A stretch of DNA of 64,000 nt from Cohnella thailandensis (lineage in GTDB: Bacteria; Bacillota; Bacilli; Paenibacillales; Paenibacillaceae): contig NZ_JACJVQ010000003.1 in NCBI RefSeq assembly GCF_014212135.1, positions 248,001-312,000 on the forward strand. Direction: 5' to 3'. The notes below the pieces were generated by a model. That model was not told the origin of the DNA, searched no databases, and was given only the letters and a program-made list of their open reading frames with translations. A program made the position numbers and the translations under genes. Below are positions 60,226-64,000 of the stretch, one piece after another (the stretch's first letter is position 1; the number at the start of each line of letters is the position of its first letter).

Positions 60226-60243
60226 TTTTGTATGTACAACAAA
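60226..60243. promoter_or_regulatory. MarR-type operator upstream of the MarR gene
   Basis: TTTTGTATGTACAACAAA is an imperfect dyad around TGTACA, 19 bp before the MarR start codon, and matches the site at 59735. Confidence 0.6.
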
Positions 60244-60356
60244 TATAAGGGCGTCCCTTCCGCCTGTCAATAGTCGGCAGATACTCAGCGTCGCCCGTCT
60301 GTGTTATCTTGGTAGTATTGAATTGCGCTTTGCGTTCGGCAAAAGGAGGAGACTTT

Positions 60357-60848
60357 GTGAGCATGACTGCCCCTATCCCGGAATTCCGCTTCACGGCGAT
60401 GACGGAGGAGGATGGAGCGGAGATTGCCGAGTGGCGGTATCCGCCGCCTTACGACTTGTACCGCTGGCCTTCCTGGGAGCAGATGGTCGCCCAAGGCAAG
60501 GAGTTCGGAGATCCGCAAATTCGCGCCAAACAATACACGTCGATCCGGGATGCCGACGGTCGGCTGATCGGATACGCTCAATTTTTCCCCATGGTAGGGG
60601 TCGTTCGGATCGGCTTGGGACTTCGCCCGGAATGCTGCGATCGCGGCTGGGGAACGGCGTTCACTCAAGCCATCGCCCGGGAAGCCGCGAGAAGATCCCC
60701 GAATTCGGAGATCGATCTGGAGGTCGAAACGTGGAACAAAAGGGCGATTCGCACTTATAAAAGAGCCGGCTTCGTCATTACCGACAAATACAAGAGGCAA
60801 GCATCGCATAAAACCGTGACCATCTATTGCATGACGTTGCCTAAGTAG
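60357..60848 (+). CDS. GNAT family N-acetyltransferase
   Basis: About 163 residues: EFRFTAMTEEDGAEIAEWRYPPPYDLY at the start, VRIGLGLRPECCDRGWGTAFTQAI holding the acetyl-CoA loop (RGWGTA in place of QGxGxG/A), and NKRAIRTYKRAGFVIT, as in RimL-like enzymes. GTG 60357 is seven bases from AGGAGG and is preferred over ATG 60363; a TTG at 60309 is upstream of the ribosome site. The acceptor is unknown. Confidence 0.87.
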   Translation: MSMTAPIPEFRFTAMTEEDGAEIAEWRYPPPYDLYRWPSWEQMVAQGKEFGDPQIRAKQYTSIRDADGRLIGYAQFFPMVGVVRIGLGLRPECCDRGWGTAFTQAIAREAARRSPNSEIDLEVETWNKRAIRTYKRAGFVITDKYKRQASHKTVTIYCMTLPK

Positions 60849-60879
60849 AAGAAGCCGCCCCTCGACGGGCGGCTTCTTC
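60848..60879. terminator. Bidirectional terminator between GNAT and zinc-ribbon genes
   Basis: A perfect 13-bp stem GAAGAAGCCGCCC/GGGCGGCTTCTTC with a 6-base loop begins at the last base of the GNAT stop codon. Confidence 0.75.
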
Positions 60880-60903
60880 CATGTATGCGACAAGCGTCTC
60901 GGA

Positions 60904-61239
60904 TCAGTCCCCGAACAAATCGCCGAACATGTCCATGACGCTCTTTTTCTTCTTGTGCTTGTGGTGTCCATGATTGTTGTACGAGCCGCCATGCGAGTTA
61001 TGCGAATCGTAGCGGCGATCGCGGTTGTCGTACGAAGGAGATTGAGGCGGATAAGGCTTCGGTTTCTCGTCGTAATACCACTGATTATAATCTTCGCGGA
61101 CTTCGCGAACCTCGCTCATCAGCTTGTCGAGCTCGCCGCGGTCCAGCCAAACCCCCTTGCAGCTGGGGCAGATGTCGATGAGAACGCCGTCCTTCTCGAC
61201 CTCTCTCATTCTGGAATCGGTGCACACGGGACAATTCAT
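60904..61239 (-). CDS. TFIIB-type zinc-ribbon protein
   Basis: 111 residues: an N-terminal zf-TFIIB ribbon with CPVC and CPSCKGVWLDRGELDKL (Cys pairs at about residues 3/6 and 24/27), then a low-complexity region rich in Pro, Tyr, Ser, His and Asn, a Lys-rich patch and a conserved hydrophobic C-terminus SVMDMFGDLFGD. Such small proteins are common and of unknown role; RNA, DNA or protein binding is possible. A GGAGG site precedes ATG 61239. Confidence 0.88.
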   Translation of the reverse strand: MNCPVCTDSRMREVEKDGVLIDICPSCKGVWLDRGELDKLMSEVREVREDYNQWYYDEKPKPYPPQSPSYDNRDRRYDSHNSHGGSYNNHGHHKHKKKKSVMDMFGDLFGD

Positions 61240-61371
61240 TCGCGCGGAACCTCCTTTCTCATCCTATTGTTCCTTTTACGTTCGGATTCCATAACGGTTT
61301 CAAGAGACCGCAGGCTCGGACGCTCGCGAGACGGGGACGGGTCAATTTTATGAAAATTGGGAGGTTCTCTC

Positions 61372-61399
61372 TAAACCTTTAGCCTCTACATGTCGATAA
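61372..61399 (+). promoter_or_regulatory. SigD-like flagellar promoter of motAB
   Basis: TAAA (61372-61375), 16 bp and GTCGATAA (61392-61399) match the Bacillus SigD consensus TAAA/GCCGATAT in all but two -10 positions. It lies about 70 bp before motA. Confidence 0.65.
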
Positions 61400-61472
61400 C
61401 ACTAGTAACGTGTCAGGTGCGTGAGACCAACCAGCCACGCTATATCATTACGAGACAAGCTGGGGTGTACGA

Positions 61473-62282
61473 ATGAAGAACTCAACAATAATAGGGCTTA
61501 TACTGGGACTGTTTTCGCTGATCGTAGGGATGATCCTTAAAGGCGCCCCGATCACGTCCCTTATCTCCAACCCTGCCGCGTACGTCATCATTCTGGTCGG
61601 TACCGCCGCTTCGGTCGTCATGGCGTTCCCGAGCCGCGATCTGGCCAAGGTGCCTAAGCTGTTCAAGATCCTCTTCTCGGAGCAGAAGCTGATCTCGAAG
61701 CAAGAAGTCATTACGATGTTCATGGAATGGGCATCGATCACCCGCCGCGAAGGCTTGCTCGCTCTGGAAGCCCGAGTCGACGAGATCGAGGACCAGTTCC
61801 TCAAGAACGGCATGAGGATGATCATCGACGGCAACGACCAGGACTTCGTAAGAGACGTTCTGCTTGAGGATATCTCCGCGACGGAAGACCGGCACAAGGC
61901 CGGAGCCCAGATCTTCTCCCAAGCCGGGATGTACGCTCCTACGCTGGGCGTACTCGGAGCGGTCGTCGGCCTGATCGCCGCGCTCGGCAACCTGGAGGAG
62001 ATGGAGAAGCTCGCTCACGCGGTCGCGGGCGCCTTCGTCGCTACGGTACTCGGTATCTTCACCGGTTACGTCCTCTGGCACCCTATGTCCAACAAGCTTA
62101 AGCGTCTGTCCAAGCGGGAAGTCGAGCTTCGCCTGATGATGGTGGAGGGCCTGCTGTCCATTCAATCGGGCGTCTCCACGACGGCGATCCAGCAGAAGCT
62201 GTCCGTCTTCCTGACTCCGACGGAGCGCCAGCGCTTGGCCGAGAAGGAGGAATCCGCTCGTGAGCAGAAAGAACCGGCATGA
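61473..62282 (+). CDS. motA: Flagellar motor stator protein MotA
   Basis: 269 residues with four TM segments: two at the N-terminus (TIIGLILGLFSLIVGMILKG, AYVIILVGTAASVVMAF) and two near residues 150-200 (MYAPTLGVLGAVVGLIAAL, GAFVATVLGIFTGYVLWHP). The large cytoplasmic loop holds the charged residues for torque generation with FliG (RREGLLALE region). With MotB it forms the ion channel of the stator. It overlaps motB by 23 bases and has a SigD-like promoter. Confidence 0.94.
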   Translation: MKNSTIIGLILGLFSLIVGMILKGAPITSLISNPAAYVIILVGTAASVVMAFPSRDLAKVPKLFKILFSEQKLISKQEVITMFMEWASITRREGLLALEARVDEIEDQFLKNGMRMIIDGNDQDFVRDVLLEDISATEDRHKAGAQIFSQAGMYAPTLGVLGAVVGLIAALGNLEEMEKLAHAVAGAFVATVLGIFTGYVLWHPMSNKLKRLSKREVELRLMMVEGLLSIQSGVSTTAIQQKLSVFLTPTERQRLAEKEESAREQKEPA

Positions 62283-63102
62283 GGAGCATGAAGAGCACGC
62301 GGACGAATCCTGGTTGCTGCCCTATTCGGACTTAATGACGCTTCTCCTGGCCTTGTTCATCGTCTTGTACGCCGCCAGCTCCGTGAATATTTCGAAGCTG
62401 GAGGAATTGAGCAAGGCATTCGATAACGCCTTCTCCTCCGGGATCAGCATCCTGGATAAGAGCGCTCTGATCGAAGCCGAAGACGAGCAGAACAAAAGCC
62501 AGAAGCAGCGGCATGAAGAGATCGGCATCCGCACTCAGCAGGAGAAGCTGATGGCGCAAGAGCAGGAGGATCTTGAGAAGCTGAAGAAGGAACTGGACCA
62601 GTACATCGACAAGAACGGACTGGTCACCCAACTGGAAACTCAGCTTAACCAATCCCAGCTCATGATCACCATTCGCGATAACGCCCTGTTCGCTTCCGGA
62701 AGCGCGGACGTGAAGCCTACCGCGCAGAAGCTTGCCGTCGCGATCGGCCTGATGCTGCAGAAGTACCCGGATTATGAAGTCCTCGTCTCCGGGCACACGG
62801 ACGATCATCCGATCAGCACCAGCGAGTTCGCCAACAACTGGGAGCTCAGCTCTCAGCGGGCGCTTAACTTCATGGAAGTTCTGCTGCAGAACCAAGCGTT
62901 CGATCCGAAGAAGTTCAGCTTCATCGGCTACGGCGAATATCGCCCGGTCGACACGAACGACACCGAAGCCGGCCGCGCGAAGAACCGCCGAGTCGAAGTA
63001 TCGATCCTTCGGAAGTACACCGACAGCTCGGCCACCAACACGGTGCTTAGCGCGATTTCCGATGAGGCGAATTCCGCTCCGTCGACAACGACAAGCAACT
63101 AA
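62260..63102 (+). CDS. motB: Flagellar motor stator protein MotB
   Basis: 280 residues: a His/Glu-rich cytoplasmic start, one TM with the ion-binding Asp24 in PYSDLMTLLLALFIVLYA, a plug/linker with coiled coil (about 75-125), and an OmpA-like peptidoglycan-binding domain (VLVSGHTDDHPI, LSSQRALNFMEVLL, FIGYGEYRP, AKNRRVEVSIL). Val in the TM next to the conserved positions points to the proton-driven rather than the sodium-driven type, a tentative reading. Anchors the stator to the cell wall. Confidence 0.94.
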   Translation: MSRKNRHEEHEEHADESWLLPYSDLMTLLLALFIVLYAASSVNISKLEELSKAFDNAFSSGISILDKSALIEAEDEQNKSQKQRHEEIGIRTQQEKLMAQEQEDLEKLKKELDQYIDKNGLVTQLETQLNQSQLMITIRDNALFASGSADVKPTAQKLAVAIGLMLQKYPDYEVLVSGHTDDHPISTSEFANNWELSSQRALNFMEVLLQNQAFDPKKFSFIGYGEYRPVDTNDTEAGRAKNRRVEVSILRKYTDSSATNTVLSAISDEANSAPSTTTSN

Positions 63103-63118
63103 ACATCGAGCGTAGAAG

Positions 63119-63144
63119 AAGGGCTGCCGACCGGCAGCCCTTTT
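63119..63144 (+). terminator. Terminator of motAB
   Basis: AAGGGCTGCC (63119-63128), a GACC loop and GGCAGCCCTT (63133-63142) followed by TT, shortly after the motB stop. Confidence 0.8.
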
Positions 63145-63254
63145 GCGTTAAGTTCTCCGATCGGTTTCACGAAACGAATGGATACGCGAATGCGTCAGAC
63201 AGATATAGACGGAATATTCAAGACTGCAAACGATGCCGTAAAGGGAGTGCACTT

Positions 63255-63413
63255 ATGAAACTAAAATGGGTACTGAGGATCTTTAGCTTAATCGCGTTTA
63301 TTTTGGCTCTTCTGTTTATCCTTAATGATAACCAGACGGCAGGCGTGGTATTTCTAGTCGTCGGTTTGGTTTTGGAGGCTTGCGACATCCTGGCGAATCG
63401 TAAAGCTCCCTAG
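63255..63413 (+). CDS. 52-residue two-TM membrane peptide
   Basis: A short gene with a good ribosome site (AAGGGAG, 8 bases before ATG 63255). The product has a basic start (MKLKWVLR), TM1 (IFSLIAFILALLFIL), an NDNQTAG turn, TM2 (VVFLVVGLVLEACDIL) and a basic end (ANRKAP). This is the form of many small Bacillus membrane peptides. No family is recognised and the function is unknown. Confidence 0.65.
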   Translation: MKLKWVLRIFSLIAFILALLFILNDNQTAGVVFLVVGLVLEACDILANRKAP

Positions 63414-63566
63414 TCGTCAATCTTAGAATATGACCCGTCATTCAACTCGGCATTTCGACCTCACTTCTTCATCCTACACGGACATTTTATTTTCAAAGAG
63501 TGTAAGGATGTTTAATGGATTCTATAAGCTAGACAGAATCTGTGTTCCATAAGAGGAGGTCTTCGA

Positions 63567-64000
63567 ATGAATGGAACTCCGTTCCCCGAATCCTATTGGC
63601 TTGCATCCGCCGAGAGGCCCGTCTTCCGGAAACTGGACGGCACGGTCACCGTCGACACGGCGGTTATCGGAGCCGGGATCGCCGGGATCACGACCGCTTA
63701 CCTGCTTGCCAAGGAAGGCAAGAACGTGGCCCTCGTAACGGCGGGCCGGATTATGAACGGAACGACCGGCCATACCACGGCCAAGGTTACCGCTCAGCAC
63801 GGCTTGATCTATGACGAATACATTCGCGATTTCGGCGAAGAGAGAGCCGGGCTCTTCTATCGAGCCAGCATGGACGGCTTAAGCTTCATCCGGCGAACCA
63901 TCGAAGAGCATCAAATCGATTGCGGCTTCTCGGAAGAGGATGCGGTAGTTTATACCAATGTCCAAAATCAGGTTTCTAAGCTGGAGGACGAGTTTAAGGC
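63567..64000 (+). CDS. FAD-dependent oxidoreductase (partial, C-terminus outside window)
   Basis: The visible 144 codons show an N-terminal extension YWLASAERPVFRKLDG, the dinucleotide motif TAVIGAGIAGITTAYLLAKEGKNVALV (GxGxxG with hydrophobic core), and GRIMNGTTGHTTAKVTAQHG, where the Thr/His-rich loop is typical of DadA/YhfW-type oxidoreductases. Full-length members often carry a C-terminal Rieske iron-sulfur domain, which would lie beyond the window. AGAGGAGG precedes ATG 63567. The substrate is unknown. Confidence 0.87.
   Translation, partial: MNGTPFPESYWLASAERPVFRKLDGTVTVDTAVIGAGIAGITTAYLLAKEGKNVALVTAGRIMNGTTGHTTAKVTAQHGLIYDEYIRDFGEERAGLFYRASMDGLSFIRRTIEEHQIDCGFSEEDAVVYTNVQNQVSKLEDEFK

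Noticed and set aside
1..64000. CRISPR arrays, tRNA or rRNA genes, transposases, prophage
   Set aside because: No regularly spaced repeats, cloverleaf candidates, rRNA-like blocks or transposase motifs were noticed on reading; a dedicated scan was not possible.

Overview
The window looks like chromosomal DNA from a Gram-positive, spore-former-type bacterium of the Paenibacillaceae (Paenibacillus or Cohnella-like). This rests on strong AGGAGG ribosome sites, moderately GC-rich codons, a YesM/YesN-type histidine kinase and AraC-type response regulator, sugar ABC importers without their own ATPase, an HPr kinase, BlaI/M56 and YtrA-type regulators, and a SigD-like promoter ahead of motAB. No rRNA, tRNA, CRISPR array, prophage or intact insertion sequence was seen. 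Both edges cut genes: a sulfatase at the left and an FAD oxidoreductase at the right.

Layout. 1-4.0 kb: partial sulfatase, divergent sensor kinase, convergent response regulator whose 3-prime end overlaps the kinase gene. 4.2-10.9 kb: small membrane protein with XRE regulator, two SDR enzymes, a 14-TM drug exporter with divergent LysR regulator, a GNAT gene broken by an in-frame stop, and a chloramphenicol acetyltransferase preceded by what looks like a complete translational attenuator. 11.1-18.3 kb: a LacI-controlled operon with binding protein, two permeases, a 2H phosphoesterase and a secreted GDPD with ricin-type lectin repeats; the same perfect palindrome precedes the regulator and the transporter. 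18.4-24.7 kb: MFS exporters, an AraC regulator, and an SDR gene under a MerR regulator with matching operators. 24.9-31.3 kb: RMD1-family protein, an unusual HPr kinase, a quinone-oxidoreductase-like enzyme, an ECF sigma operon with a large TPR-rich membrane-anchored protein, and an AT-rich orphan. 31.5-38.4 kb: M56 peptidase/BlaI pair with double operator, DinB, a second sigma factor, VOC proteins, and a TetR-controlled membrane protein/GNAT pair. 38.6-42.5 kb: GntR, DUF1648/DUF5808 membrane protein and SecA2-like ATPase under an almost 30-bp palindrome. 42.5-48 kb: ArsR-led operon, and a lipoprotein beside an OmpR-type two-component system. 48.5-55.5 kb: beta-mannoside operon (LacI, two permeases, binding protein, GH2 beta-mannosidase). 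56.2-64 kb: sulfurtransferase with an MFS protein, a MarR-controlled MFS gene, GNAT, zinc-ribbon protein, motAB, a 52-residue membrane peptide and the partial oxidoreductase.

Much of the window consists of small regulator-plus-target modules, and in many of them the operator can be read directly: LacI, MerR, BlaI, TetR, GntR, ArsR and MarR. Two sugar or polyol-type importers lack ATPases and probably share an MsmX-like ATPase encoded elsewhere. The less usual parts are the chromosomal cat attenuator, the apparent phosphodiester-scavenging operon, the GntR/SecA2 module, the sigma/TPR operon and the HPr kinase with an altered signature.
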